The position numbers and the translations under genes were made by a program. The notes under the pieces are model-generated. The model made no database searches. It was given only the letters and a program-made list of their open reading frames with translations, and was not told where the DNA came from. Source: an uncultured delta proteobacterium (lineage in GTDB: Bacteria > Myxococcota_A > Polyangia > Polyangiales > Ga0077539). From it: 40,275 nt of DNA. The stretch spans positions 1-40,275 of the forward strand of contig CAIMWA010000245.1 in the NCBI GenBank assembly GCA_903845045.1, written 5' to 3'. Positions 12,149 to 20,371 of the stretch are shown in pieces. Every line of letters begins with the position of its first letter. Position 1 is the stretch's first letter.

Positions 12149-12772
12149 ATGAGCATCGTCTTCCACCACGCACCCATGTCGTCGTCCACCCGCGTGCACT
12201 GGGCCCTCGAGGAGCTCGGGCTGCCGTACGAGAAGGTGCGCGTCGACCTCGCCGCGGGAGGGCAGCGGCGCCCCGAGTTCCTCGCTCTGAACCCCCACGG
12301 CAAGGTGCCCGTGCTCGTCGTCGACGGCACGCCGATGTTCGAGTCCCTCGCGATGCTGCTCTTCCTCGGCGAGCGCTTCGGCGTGGCGCGCAACCTGTGG
12401 TTCGCCCACGACCACGCCGACTACCCCGCCGCCCTCGCGTGGACCGTCTGGGGCACCGTCACGTTCAACGCCACGGTGTTCCGCTTTCTCACCAACACCA
12501 GCGAGCGCTTTCCGAAGGACCAGCAGAACGCTGCCGCCGCCGAGCAGGCCCGCGCCGATCTCCGCACGCAGCTCGCCGCCCTCGACGCGCAGCTCGCCGG
12601 GCGCGACTACCTCTTCGCCGAGCGCTTCACCCTCGTCGACCTCTCCCTTGCGAGCTTCGTGGGCTTCGCAGGACGCACCGGTGCCGCGGTGATCACGGAC
12701 TTCTCGAACGTCGCAGCGTGGCACGCCCGCTGTGCTGCCCGCCCCGACTACGCCGTCGCCCAGCGCGGCTGA
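12149..12772 (+). CDS. Glutathione S-transferase family protein
   Basis: A 207-aa two-domain GST. The N-terminal thioredoxin fold shows HAPMSSSTRVHWALEELGL (the Ser cluster is where the catalytic Ser/Cys/Tyr normally sits), NPHGKVPVLVVDG with the cis-proline VP, and FESLAMLLFL with the ES pair that contacts glutathione. The C-terminal helical domain contains the N-capping motif region FTLVDLSLASFVGFAGR. Probably a cytosolic conjugation or thiol-transfer enzyme; substrate unknown. An AAGGAG ribosome site lies about 10 nt before the ATG. It is divergent from the OPT transporter, and its stop lies 6 nt from the stop of the convergent lipoprotein gene. Confidence 0.9.
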   Translation: MSIVFHHAPMSSSTRVHWALEELGLPYEKVRVDLAAGGQRRPEFLALNPHGKVPVLVVDGTPMFESLAMLLFLGERFGVARNLWFAHDHADYPAALAWTVWGTVTFNATVFRFLTNTSERFPKDQQNAAAAEQARADLRTQLAALDAQLAGRDYLFAERFTLVDLSLASFVGFAGRTGAAVITDFSNVAAWHARCAARPDYAVAQRG

Positions 12773-12778
12773 GCGGTC

Positions 12779-13351
12779 TCAGTCCGCGCAGGTCACGCGA
12801 ACGCGCCCGATCCACAGCGGGGCGTCGACGAGGGCCGCGCCGAAGCGCCGCGCCTCCGGCTCCGTCGAGAACGACACCGACACGATCACGACGGCGTCGC
12901 CGGCGGGCACCGTCGCCGGGTAGACGCCCTCCACGGGGGTCGCGCACGACGGCTGCCCCTCCGTCGCCGCGAGGTGCTCCGCCGTCGCGTGCTGGAACAC
13001 GGCGCGCACGTCGGGGTGACCCATCGGGCCCGCGGCGACGACCACGGACCACACCGTGGCGCCATGCGCGCCGAGCCTGCCCCGCGGAGGGCGCGCGCCG
13101 GGGCGGAACGTGAGCGCGTTCGTCACGACCGCGCCGGGAGCGGTGGCCGCGTCGGCCGATGGCGCCGCAGCGTCGGCGATCGCCGGGCCCGCGTCGCGCT
13201 CCGTGACCGAGGGTGGCGTCATCGTCGCGGGACCGGCGTCCAGCGCCGTCGGCGTCGCAGCGGGCGCGGCACCGACGTTCGGGCGCGCCGAGGCGCAGCC
13301 GGCGAGCATCGCGAGGCACAGCGGAATCACGAGCGAGCGGACGTGCGTCAT
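12779..13351 (-). CDS. Small lipoprotein of unknown function
   Basis: A 190-aa protein. The ATG at 13351 gives a standard lipoprotein signal, MTHVRSLVIPLCLAMLAGC, with lipidation at Cys19. Next come an Ala/Thr/Pro/Asp-rich linker (about 20-75) and a compact C-terminal domain (about 80-190) with RPRGRLGAHGATVWSVVVAAG, a Cys pair (SCATPVEG and the terminal VRVTCAD) and beta-strand-like segments ending in IVSVSFSTEPEARRFGAALVDAPLWIGRVRV. I do not recognise the family. It is convergent with the GST gene and divergent from fhs, 63 nt apart. The linker style matches other lipoproteins in the window. Confidence 0.75.
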   Translation of the reverse strand: MTHVRSLVIPLCLAMLAGCASARPNVGAAPAATPTALDAGPATMTPPSVTERDAGPAIADAAAPSADAATAPGAVVTNALTFRPGARPPRGRLGAHGATVWSVVVAAGPMGHPDVRAVFQHATAEHLAATEGQPSCATPVEGVYPATVPAGDAVVIVSVSFSTEPEARRFGAALVDAPLWIGRVRVTCAD

Positions 13352-13397
13352 CGGTCCTGCGTAGCACGACATGCGCTCGCGGGGTCCGGCTCGATCC

Positions 13398-13405
13398 GGT
13401 ACCGT
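13398..13405 (+). promoter_or_regulatory. GGTACCGT element, candidate -10 of fhs
   Basis: GGTACCGT ends 9 nt before the fhs ATG and no ribosome site is present. Taken as a -10 box (TACCGT), transcription would start at or within about 3 nt of the ATG. I see no convincing -35 box. Similar elements precede the kinase (4240-4247), EVE (9749-9756), murJ (39705-39712, minus) and TPR (39773-39780) genes. Confidence 0.4.
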
Positions 13406-13414
13406 CCCGGGCCC

Positions 13415-15073
13415 ATGAGCGCACCCCTTCGCCCCATCGCCGACGTCGCCCAGGATCTCGGTCTCCATGCCGACGATGTGATCCCGTGGGGGCGCCATCG
13501 CGCCAAGGTCTCCCTCGACGCGCTCGGCCGCGGGAGCGGGCGCCAGGGGCGTCTCGTGCTCGTGTCGGCGATCAATCCGACGCCCGCGGGCGAGGGCAAG
13601 ACCACGACGTCCGTAGCCCTCGCCATGGGCCTCGCGAAGCGCGGTCGCCGCGCCGTGGCTGCGCTGCGAGAGCCGTCGCTGGGGCCCGTCTTCGGCATGA
13701 AGGGCGGCGGCACCGGCGGTGGACTCGCGACGCTCGAGCCCGCCGCGGACATCAACCTGCACTTCACCGGCGACATCCACGCCGTGACGTCGGCGCACAA
13801 CCTCCTCGCCGCCATCGCGGACAACGCGATGCACTTCCGCGCGCCGGTGAACCTCGACCCGCGCACGCTGCGCTGGCGCCGCGCCCTCGACATGAACGAC
13901 CGCGCCCTCCGCAACGTCGTGCTGTCCCTCGGCAAGGGCCACGGACCGGTGCGCGAGAGCGCCTTCGACATCACCGCGGCCAGCGAGGTCATGGCCATCC
14001 TCTGCCTCGCCACGTCGGTGAAGGACCTCGAGGCCCGCCTCGCGCGCATCGTCGTGGGCACCACGATGACGGGAGCTCCCGTGCGCGCCGGCGACCTCGG
14101 CGCCTCGGCCGCGATGACCGCGCTCCTCCTCGACGCGCTCATGCCCAACATCGTGCAGACCCGCGAGGGAACGCCCGCGGTGGTGCACGGCGGCCCCTTC
14201 GCGAACATCGCCCACGGCTGCAACTCGGTGCTCGCGACGCGCCTCGCGCTGGCCTACGGCGACGACGTCATCACCGAGGCGGGCTTCGGCTTCGACCTCG
14301 GCGCCGAGAAGTTCCTCGACATCAAGTGCCGCATGGCCGGGCTGTGGCCCCACGGCGTCGTGCTCGTCGCGACGCATCGCGCCCTCAAGATGCACGGCGG
14401 CGTACCCGTGGCGAAGTCCGGCGATGCCGACGCGGCGGCGCTCTCGCGAGGCCTCGAGCACCTCGAGAAGCACCTCGAGACGCTGCGGTTCTACGGGCTC
14501 CCGGCCGTGGTTGCCGTCAACGGGTTCCCCAACGACACCGCCGACGAGCAGGCGGTGCTGCGCGACTTCGGCGCCCGCCACGGGGTGGCCGTGGCGCGTC
14601 ACGAAGGCTTCGCCAAGGGCGGCGAAGGCGCCCTCGAGCTCGCCGACGCCGTGACCCACATGCTCGATCGTTCGGACGCCGAACGATCGGCGCCGCGCTT
14701 CGTCTATGAGCTGTCCGATGCGCCGCAGGAGAAGATCCGCAAGATCGCGCGCACCGTGTACGGCGCCGACGACGCCGTCTTCACCTCCGGCGCGGTGAAG
14801 GACCTCGAGGCCGCCGTGGCCCTCGGCGGCGCCGAGCTCCCGGTGTGCATGGCCAAGACGCACCTCTCCCTCACCGACGACAAGGGCCGCCCCGGCCGTC
14901 CGCGCGGGTTCAACGTGACCGTGCGCGAGGCGCGGCTGAGCGCCGGCGCGGGCTTCATCGTGGCCCTCACCGGCGACATCATGACCATGCCCGGTCTCCC
15001 GAAGGTTCCCGCCGCAGCGCGCGTCGTGGTGCACGACGACGGCCGCGTCACCGGACTCATGCAGGGGGACTGA
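13415..15073 (+). CDS. fhs: Formate-tetrahydrofolate ligase
   Basis: A 552-aa cytosolic enzyme that joins formate to tetrahydrofolate using ATP, giving 10-formyl-THF for purines and formyl-Met. Length matches the family. Signatures: P-loop NPTPAGEGKTTTSVALA (54-70), REPSLGPVFGMKGGGTGGG (86-103), HFTGDIHAVTSAHNLLAA, FANIAHGCNSV, and the C-terminal ALTGDIMTMPGLPKVP. The ATG at 13415 has no Shine-Dalgarno sequence; GGTACCGT ends 9 nt before it, suggesting a leaderless transcript. Residues 418-425 (DRSDAERS) are encoded by a near-perfect palindrome (14665-14689) in a stretch that is a variable linker in this family. The 3' end overlaps the convergent epimerase gene by 17 nt. Confidence 0.97.
   Translation: MSAPLRPIADVAQDLGLHADDVIPWGRHRAKVSLDALGRGSGRQGRLVLVSAINPTPAGEGKTTTSVALAMGLAKRGRRAVAALREPSLGPVFGMKGGGTGGGLATLEPAADINLHFTGDIHAVTSAHNLLAAIADNAMHFRAPVNLDPRTLRWRRALDMNDRALRNVVLSLGKGHGPVRESAFDITAASEVMAILCLATSVKDLEARLARIVVGTTMTGAPVRAGDLGASAAMTALLLDALMPNIVQTREGTPAVVHGGPFANIAHGCNSVLATRLALAYGDDVITEAGFGFDLGAEKFLDIKCRMAGLWPHGVVLVATHRALKMHGGVPVAKSGDADAAALSRGLEHLEKHLETLRFYGLPAVVAVNGFPNDTADEQAVLRDFGARHGVAVARHEGFAKGGEGALELADAVTHMLDRSDAERSAPRFVYELSDAPQEKIRKIARTVYGADDAVFTSGAVKDLEAAVALGGAELPVCMAKTHLSLTDDKGRPGRPRGFNVTVREARLSAGAGFIVALTGDIMTMPGLPKVPAAARVVVHDDGRVTGLMQGD
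14665..14689. repeat. Palindrome CGATCGTTCGG-ACG-CCGAACGATCG inside fhs
   Basis: Two perfect 11-bp arms (14665-14675 and 14679-14689) separated by ACG. It is read in frame as codons GAT CGT TCG GAC GCC GAA CGA TCG (Asp418 to Ser425 of Fhs). Several of these codons (GAT, CGT, GAA, CGA) end in A or T, whereas the surrounding sequence prefers G/C-ending codons. The same core, CGTTCG-N5-CGAACG, recurs in the RNase Y and enolase genes in the same frame. Confidence 0.85.
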
Positions 15074-15983
15074 GCTCTCGGCCGCGCCACCAGGCGACGG
15101 TGTCTGCCAGGCCCTCGCGCAGCGTGTAGCGAGGGCTCCAGCCCGACCCCGTGCGCAGCTTCGTCGTGTCGGCCACCACCCGCGCCGGGTCGCCCGCCGG
15201 TCGCGGAAGCACCCCGAAGCGAAGCAGATCCGAGCGACCGGTGAGATCGCCGAGGGTCTCGACGAGGGCGCGCACCGACACCCCTTCGCCGGCGCCGACG
15301 TGCACCGGCCCGGTCAGCCCCGAGCGCAACGTCGCGACGAGGCCGCCCGCGACGTCGGCCACGTGAAGAAAGTCCCGCTCCTGCAGCCCATCGGAGCACC
15401 GCGCCTCGCGCCCCGCGAGCAGCGAGCGGATCACCGACGACCCCAGCCGCCGCGGGTCCTCGTGCGGGCCGTAGAGGTAGAAGATCCGCGCCCACGCGAA
15501 CTCCATGCCCGTGAGCGCGCCGAGCTCGGCGAGGGAGTACGAGAGCCCGAGCTTGCACGCAGCGTAGAGACTCCGGGGCAGCGGCGGCGCGTCCTCGGCG
15601 AGCACGCCCACGTCGGTGTCGAGCTCGGCGTTCGTGCCCACGCCCACGAAGCGACGGCAGCCCGCGTCGGCCAGGGCCTCGGCGAGGCGGTGCGTGGCGT
15701 CGACCATGCGGAGGTTCTCCCGCGAGGCGAGGTACTTCCCGGGCTCCGCGTACCACGCAGGGTGCACGCACGCCTCGGGGCGCGCCTCGGCCACCATCGC
15801 CGCAACGGCGCCAGCGTCGGTGAGGTCGAGCGCGCGAACGTCCAGCGACGGCAGCACGTCGGCGATGCGCGACGTGTCGTCGCCGGCACGAAACGGAACG
15901 ATGACGTGGTCGCCCGTCGCCGCGAGCTGCCGCGCCACCTGCGAGCCGATGAAGCCCGTCGCGCCGGTCACGAGCACCCTCAT
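15057..15983 (-). CDS. NAD-dependent epimerase/dehydratase (SDR, nucleotide-sugar)
   Basis: A 308-aa extended short-chain dehydrogenase. It has GATGFIG at 7-13 for NAD(P) binding, VGTN in the position of the catalytic Ser/Thr, and YAACK as the YxxxK catalytic pair. RDFLHVADVAGGL near residues 210-225 is typical of nucleotide-sugar epimerases/reductases. As the last gene of the cytidylyltransferase operon, it probably reduces or epimerises the 4-keto position of a CDP-deoxysugar; the exact reaction is inferred. The start ATG at 15983 overlaps the stop of the upstream 3,5-epimerase gene (ATGA, 4 nt), so translation is likely coupled. The 3' end overlaps fhs by 17 nt. Confidence 0.9.
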   Translation of the reverse strand: MRVLVTGATGFIGSQVARQLAATGDHVIVPFRAGDDTSRIADVLPSLDVRALDLTDAGAVAAMVAEARPEACVHPAWYAEPGKYLASRENLRMVDATHRLAEALADAGCRRFVGVGTNAELDTDVGVLAEDAPPLPRSLYAACKLGLSYSLAELGALTGMEFAWARIFYLYGPHEDPRRLGSSVIRSLLAGREARCSDGLQERDFLHVADVAGGLVATLRSGLTGPVHVGAGEGVSVRALVETLGDLTGRSDLLRFGVLPRPAGDPARVVADTTKLRTGSGWSPRYTLREGLADTVAWWRGRELSPPA

Positions 15984-16510
15984 CGAACGAAGTCCGGCAC
16001 GTCGCGATCCTTCGGCGAGAGCGTCGGCGAGGGCAGCGGCCACGCGATGGCGAACGCCGGGTCGTCCCAGCGCACCGCCCGCGCCGACGTCGGCTCGAAC
16101 GGAACCGAGATGGCGTAGGCGACGATGCAGTCGTCCTCGAGGGTCTGCATGCCGTGCGCGCAGCCCGGTGGAACGTACAGCGCGCGATGGTTCGCGGCCG
16201 ACAGTTCGACGCCGAACCATCGACAGTACGTCGGCGAACCAGGTCGCAGATCCAGCGCCACGTCGAAGATCCGCCCCTGCGGGCAGCTCACGAGCTTCGC
16301 CTCTTCGTGCGGCGCCGTCTGGAAGTGCATCCCGCGCAGCGTGCCCTTGGCGCGGTTCGACGAGACGCTGCACTGCGCGAGGCGCGCGTCGAGGCCCTGC
16401 GCGCGAAACTCCTCGGCGCACCAGGTGCGGGCGAAGAACCCTCGCTCGTCCTCCCGGGGATCGAGGTCCACGACGCACACCCCGGCGATGGGGGTCGCCG
16501 TGAACCTCAT
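15980..16510 (-). CDS. dTDP-4-dehydrorhamnose 3,5-epimerase-like protein (RmlC family)
   Basis: A 176-aa cupin epimerase of normal family length. It has DERGFFARTW, SNRAKGTLRGMHFQ with the general-base His62, VALDLRPGSPTY and YVPPGCAHGMQTL. In RmlC a catalytic Tyr normally follows the second half-domain (motif like Y-x-Y-[SD]-P); here the matching stretch reads YAISVPFEP, so Phe appears to replace that Tyr. This may change which carbon (C3 or C5) is epimerised; that is inference from motif alignment by eye. The operon context suggests a CDP-linked, not dTDP-linked, substrate. The start overlaps the upstream methyltransferase stop by 4 nt, and the stop overlaps the downstream SDR start by 4 nt. 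Confidence 0.9.
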   Translation of the reverse strand: MRFTATPIAGVCVVDLDPREDERGFFARTWCAEEFRAQGLDARLAQCSVSSNRAKGTLRGMHFQTAPHEEAKLVSCPQGRIFDVALDLRPGSPTYCRWFGVELSAANHRALYVPPGCAHGMQTLEDDCIVAYAISVPFEPTSARAVRWDDPAFAIAWPLPSPTLSPKDRDVPDFVR

Positions 16511-17742
16511 ACGATGCGCACCTCGGGAACCGGCACGATGAAGCGCCCGCCCGCCGCGCGGTACGCCGACTGCTGCGCGAGGATCTCGTCGGCGAAGTTC
16601 CAGGTGAGCAGCAGCGCGTAGTCGGCGTGCGAGGCCAGCAGCGCCTCGGGCGCGCGAATGGGGATGTGCGTGCCGGCCGTGTAGAGCCCCTGCTTGTGCG
16701 GCGACCGATCGACGACGAAATCGAGCACGTCGGCGCCGATGCCGAAGGCGTTGAGCAGCGTGCTGCCCTTGGCGCTCGCGCCGTACGCCGCGATGGTGCA
16801 GCCGGCGCGCTTGAGGTCCCGGAGCACCCCGGTGAGCACCACCTTGAGGGCGTGCACCCGGCGCGCGAAGGCCTCGTAGTAGGCGAGCCCGTCGAGCCCG
16901 TGGCGGCGCTCGTCGTCGAGCATCGCCGTCACCGTGGCGTCCGGCGTCACCGTGTCGTGCGCCGCGAAGACCCGCAGCGAGCCGCCGTGGATCGCCACCC
17001 GCTCGACGTGCGCGATGACCATGCCGTTGCGGCGGAACAGCCGGTCCAGGGCCGTCAGCGAGTAGTAGCAGAGGTGCTCGTGGTAGATCGTGTCGAACTG
17101 GCACTCGGCGACCATGTCGCGCACGTACGGCGCCTCGAAGATCGCCACGCCATCGTCGGCCAGCAGCAGCTTGAAGCCGCGGATGAAGCCGTTGAGGTCG
17201 GGAACGTGGGCGAGCACGTTGTTGGCGTGCATCACCGCGGCGCGCTTGCCCTCGGCGCGCAGACGCCCAGCCACCTCGTCGCCGAAGAACTCGGTGATCG
17301 TCGGGATGCCTCGCTCCTCGATGGCCACCTTCGCGACGTTCACCGCGGGCTCGACGCCCAGCACCTGCACCCCGGCGCGCTTGTAGAACTGCAAGAGGTA
17401 GCCGTCGTTGCTGGCCACCTCGACGACGAGCGACGACGCGCCGAGGCCGCGCTCGGCCACCATGCGCTCCACGAGGCGCCCCGAGTGCTCGAGCATCGTG
17501 TCGGAGTACGAAGAGAAATAGACGTACTCGCGAAACAGCCGCTCCGGCGGAACGGAGTCGGTGATCTGCACGAGCGTGCACTCCTCGCAGAACGCGAGCT
17601 CGAGCGGAAACACCGGGTCCGTCTGCGCGAGCCCAGCCTCGGTCACCAGCGAGTTCGCGAGGGGCGTGGACCCCAGGTCGAGCACCGACCGGAGCTGCGA
17701 GCCCCCGCACGACCAGCACCGCAGACGTCGTCCTTCACCCAT
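16507..17742 (-). CDS. Nucleotide-sugar C-methyltransferase (zinc-site class I SAM methyltransferase)
   Basis: A 411-aa protein with the three-part layout of sugar C-methyltransferases (TylC3/NovU/TcaB9 type). First is an N-terminal zinc site (Cys9, Cys12, Cys52, Cys55). Next is a Rossmann SAM domain with VVEVASNDGYLLQFYK, then the central FDTIYHEHLCYYS stretch carrying the proposed base His. Last is a C-terminal domain with AAYGASAKGSTLLN. It adds a methyl to C3 of a keto-deoxysugar to make a branched sugar. The ATG at 17742 is preferred over an upstream in-frame TTG at 17772: it has GGGAG just upstream and avoids overlap with the preceding gene. The operon partners are the cytidylyltransferase, 11 nt upstream, and two epimerase-type enzymes downstream. 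Confidence 0.93.
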   Translation of the reverse strand: MGEGRRLRCWSCGGSQLRSVLDLGSTPLANSLVTEAGLAQTDPVFPLELAFCEECTLVQITDSVPPERLFREYVYFSSYSDTMLEHSGRLVERMVAERGLGASSLVVEVASNDGYLLQFYKRAGVQVLGVEPAVNVAKVAIEERGIPTITEFFGDEVAGRLRAEGKRAAVMHANNVLAHVPDLNGFIRGFKLLLADDGVAIFEAPYVRDMVAECQFDTIYHEHLCYYSLTALDRLFRRNGMVIAHVERVAIHGGSLRVFAAHDTVTPDATVTAMLDDERRHGLDGLAYYEAFARRVHALKVVLTGVLRDLKRAGCTIAAYGASAKGSTLLNAFGIGADVLDFVVDRSPHKQGLYTAGTHIPIRAPEALLASHADYALLLTWNFADEILAQQSAYRAAGGRFIVPVPEVRIV

Positions 17743-17753
17743 CGCCGCTCCCG

Positions 17754-18545
17754 TCACTTCCAGCTCTTCCAAGGGGCGCTGCCGCTCGCCCAGAGTCCGT
17801 TGAGGTGCGTGTATTCACGCAGCGTGTCCATGGGCTGCCAGAAGCCCTGGTGCTCGTAGGCGACGAGCTCGCCCGCCGCGGCGAGGCTCTGCAACGGCCC
17901 GACCTCGAGCACGAGCGCGTCGTCGCCGCCCGGAATGAAGTCCCACACGCGCTTCGCGTCGAAGACGAAGAAGCCGCCGTTGATGAAGCCGAGGCTCGTC
18001 TGCGGCTTCTCGTTGAACTCGCGCACCCGCCCGCCCTCGTCGATGCCCATCTCGCCGAAGCGCCCCGGCGGATGCACCGCCGTGACCGTCGCGATCTTCC
18101 CGTGCGCTCGGTGAAACGCCACGAGCTTCGTGATGTCGACGTCGGACACGCCGTCGCCGTAGGTCAGCATGAAGAGGTCGTCGCCCTCGACGTAGCGGCG
18201 GATCGCCGCGACGCGCGCGCCGGTCATGGCGTTCTCGCCGGTCTCCGCCAGCGTGACGGTCCAGTCTTCGGCAGAGTGGCGGTCGAGCACCTCGACGCTC
18301 TCCGGGCGATCGAGCTTCACCCGCAGGTCCGCGGTGATGGAGCGGAAGTTCAGGAAGAAGTCCTTGATCATCCACCCCTTGAAGCCGAGGCACAGCACGA
18401 AGTCGCTGCAGCCGTGCGCCGCGTAGGACTTCATGATGTGCCAGACCATCGGGCGCCCGCCGATGGGCAGCATCGGCTTGGGCAGCAGCTCGCTCGCGTC
18501 GCGGATCCGGGTGCCCTGTCCGCCGCAGAGAATGACGGCCTTCAT
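17754..18545 (-). CDS. rfbF: Glucose-1-phosphate cytidylyltransferase
   Basis: A 263-aa nucleotidyltransferase making CDP-glucose from CTP and glucose-1-phosphate, the entry step to CDP-deoxysugars. It begins MKAVILCGGQGTRIRDASE with LLPKPMLPIGGRPMVWHIM, the nucleotide- and Mg-binding signature. It also has YGDGVSDVDI, the metal-binding Asp region, and FGEMGIDEGGRVREFNEKP. It ends with EHQGFWQPMDTLRE, the usual C-terminus of the RfbF subfamily. Length is normal. It is the first gene of a four-gene minus-strand operon; CDP-glucose 4,6-dehydratase (RfbG), its usual partner, is absent from the window. The upstream flippase on the same strand lies 120 nt away. Confidence 0.95.
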   Translation of the reverse strand: MKAVILCGGQGTRIRDASELLPKPMLPIGGRPMVWHIMKSYAAHGCSDFVLCLGFKGWMIKDFFLNFRSITADLRVKLDRPESVEVLDRHSAEDWTVTLAETGENAMTGARVAAIRRYVEGDDLFMLTYGDGVSDVDITKLVAFHRAHGKIATVTAVHPPGRFGEMGIDEGGRVREFNEKPQTSLGFINGGFFVFDAKRVWDFIPGGDDALVLEVGPLQSLAAAGELVAYEHQGFWQPMDTLREYTHLNGLWASGSAPWKSWK

Positions 18546-18665
18546 GGTGCGCTCGACTTCGTCATCGTGGGGGTGCTCCGCTGCGTCCGTGGCGCGGCCA
18601 TGCGCCAGGATTCACGGCGCGCGGACAATGCCTCAGCGGGCAGGGCAGTCAATGCCCTCGGCGGA

Positions 18666-20264
18666 TCAGCGCGACCGCGCGCGAAGCCGCGCCACGAGCG
18701 CCTCGCGCAAGGTTGCATCGAGGGCGAGGCCCAGCGCGCCGAAGCCGGCGCCCACCACCGCCGCAGCGACGATGAACGACGCCCAGCTCCACGCAATGGG
18801 CAGCCGCGCGAGGACCTCGTGCACGCCGCGTCCGAGCACCACCGCACCGACGACCCGCGCGACGTTGCGGAGCCCGCGGGCGATGTGGACCCGTGGCGCC
18901 TCGCCGACCTGCCGCGCCACCACCGTCGGCAGATACCAGCCCGACACCGACAGCGAACCGATGGCCGCGGCGAGCGGCAGCCCCGGGAGCCCCAGCGTGC
19001 GCAGCAGCACGTACTGCAACGGGACCTTCACCACGGCCTCGGCGAGGGCCACCCACGACGCCTGGCGGATCGCGCCGAGCGCGTACGCCACGCGGTTCAG
19101 CGACACCGAGAACACCGACAGCGGCACCGAGAGCGCGAGGAGCGCCGCGAGCCCCGCGCCGCCGAACATCCGCGGTCCGACCCAGACGCGCACGAAGATG
19201 GCGTCGAGGGCGGCGACGCTCCCGGCGCACACCGCGGCCACGGTGCCGGTCACCCGCGTGAGCAGCGCCACGGTCTCGGCGATCTTCGCCTTCTCGCCGG
19301 TGCCCGAGAGGTGCGCGAGGCCCGGCATCAGCGCCGTCGGAAGGCTCACCGTGAGCATGCGCACCGGGTCCAGCGCGCGGCCGGTGAGCGTGTACACGAG
19401 GGTCTCGCGGTTGTTGTGCACGTGCGACGTGAGGAGGGCGTCGAGGCGATCGAGCAGCGCCGTCCCGATGCGGCTCGTGAACGTCGCGACGGAGAGCGAG
19501 AGCACGCCGCGCGCCTCGTCGGCGTCCCAGGTCAGCGCCTCGGGCAGGTGCTTGCGCTTCCACCGCAGGACGATCCAGGCGAACGACGCGGTCATCAGCA
19601 GCCCGCGCAGCGCGAGCCCGAGCGGGATCGCCACGAGCCCGGCGCCGCCCACGAGCAGCGCGATCGTGACCACGATGCCGAGCACGGAGATCGCGATGAA
19701 CGCGACGCCCGATCCGTAGGCGAGCTGCAGCCCGTTGCTCACCGCCGAGAAGCCGTACGACGCGAGAGACAGCGTCACGCCGACGAGGCCCACGCGAAAC
19801 GACGTCTGCAGCGATGCGGCGTCGGCGCCCGTGAGGTTGACGAAGCGGGCGACGCTGGGCGCGAGAGGCCACGCGAGCATCGGGAGCAGCGCGAAGACGA
19901 AGCTGAGGCGCAGGCCGGTGCCGATGGCGCGGGCGAGGGCGGCGCGGTCGTTGGCGCCGTAGAGCCGCGCGACCCGCTGACGGATCACGTCGCCGGTGCC
20001 CGGGTCCACCATCTCGAGCCACGTGAGCACGTTGCCCGTCGCGAGCCAGGCGCCATAGAGCGCCAACGGGACCTTCGCGACGTAGAGCGGGACCAGGACG
20101 ATGCCCTGCACCAGCACGAGGCCCATGCTGGCGTAGCTGAAGAAGAGGTTGAGCAGCGTGGTGCGGCGCCGCGAGACGGCCGGCAACGCCGACGGTTCGT
20201 CCTGGGTCACGTAGGCACGGAGTACCGCGCGAACGGAGCCGGTGTCACGCCGTCCACGACGCAT
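18666..20264 (-). CDS. Polysaccharide flippase (Wzx / MATE-like)
   Basis: A 532-aa membrane protein with about 12-14 hydrophobic helices spread along its length, a pattern typical of Wzx-type O-unit or polysaccharide exporters. The N-terminal helix pair reads LLNLFFSYASMGLVLVQGIVLVPLYV. The loop LTWLEMVDPGTGDVIRQRVARLYG and the central DRLDALLTSHVHNNRETLVYTLTGRALDP are consistent with the family. It would move lipid-linked sugar units across the inner membrane. The ATG at 20264 is the first start; a GTG about 10 codons later is an alternative. It is divergent from the O-methyltransferase gene (107 nt) and upstream of rfbF on the same strand. A 6-bp hairpin (AGGGCA-GTCAA-TGCCCT) follows at 18642-18658 but lacks a T-run. 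Confidence 0.85.
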   Translation of the reverse strand: MRRGRRDTGSVRAVLRAYVTQDEPSALPAVSRRRTTLLNLFFSYASMGLVLVQGIVLVPLYVAKVPLALYGAWLATGNVLTWLEMVDPGTGDVIRQRVARLYGANDRAALARAIGTGLRLSFVFALLPMLAWPLAPSVARFVNLTGADAASLQTSFRVGLVGVTLSLASYGFSAVSNGLQLAYGSGVAFIAISVLGIVVTIALLVGGAGLVAIPLGLALRGLLMTASFAWIVLRWKRKHLPEALTWDADEARGVLSLSVATFTSRIGTALLDRLDALLTSHVHNNRETLVYTLTGRALDPVRMLTVSLPTALMPGLAHLSGTGEKAKIAETVALLTRVTGTVAAVCAGSVAALDAIFVRVWVGPRMFGGAGLAALLALSVPLSVFSVSLNRVAYALGAIRQASWVALAEAVVKVPLQYVLLRTLGLPGLPLAAAIGSLSVSGWYLPTVVARQVGEAPRVHIARGLRNVARVVGAVVLGRGVHEVLARLPIAWSWASFIVAAAVVGAGFGALGLALDATLREALVARLRARSR

Positions 20265-20371
20265 GAATGCCTTCGCCCGGAGCCTGCAACGGAGGACCTC
20301 GGGACGCGGCTTCGAACGTTGACAACGCCCGCGTCGCTGGGCCAGCGTCCGCCCCCCGAAGGAACACCCCG

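Noticed and set aside
10185..12152. Long plus-strand reading frame opposite the OPT transporter
   Set aside because: It is Arg/His/Glu-rich with no domain, the mirror of a high-GC coding strand; the OPT protein on the minus strand is clearly real.
16203..16216. GTTCG-ACGC-CGAAC in the 3,5-epimerase gene as another member of the palindrome family
   Set aside because: Only 5-bp arms and a different centre; it encodes the conserved WFGVEL stretch and is probably chance.
17743..17772. Upstream TTG start for the C-methyltransferase
   Set aside because: It would overlap rfbF by 19 nt; the ATG at 17742 has its own GGGAG and fits the family N-terminus.
18642..18658. Hairpin AGGGCA-GTCAA-TGCCCT after the flippase as a terminator
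   Set aside because: Short stem and no T-run; rfbF follows on the same strand, so termination is not required.
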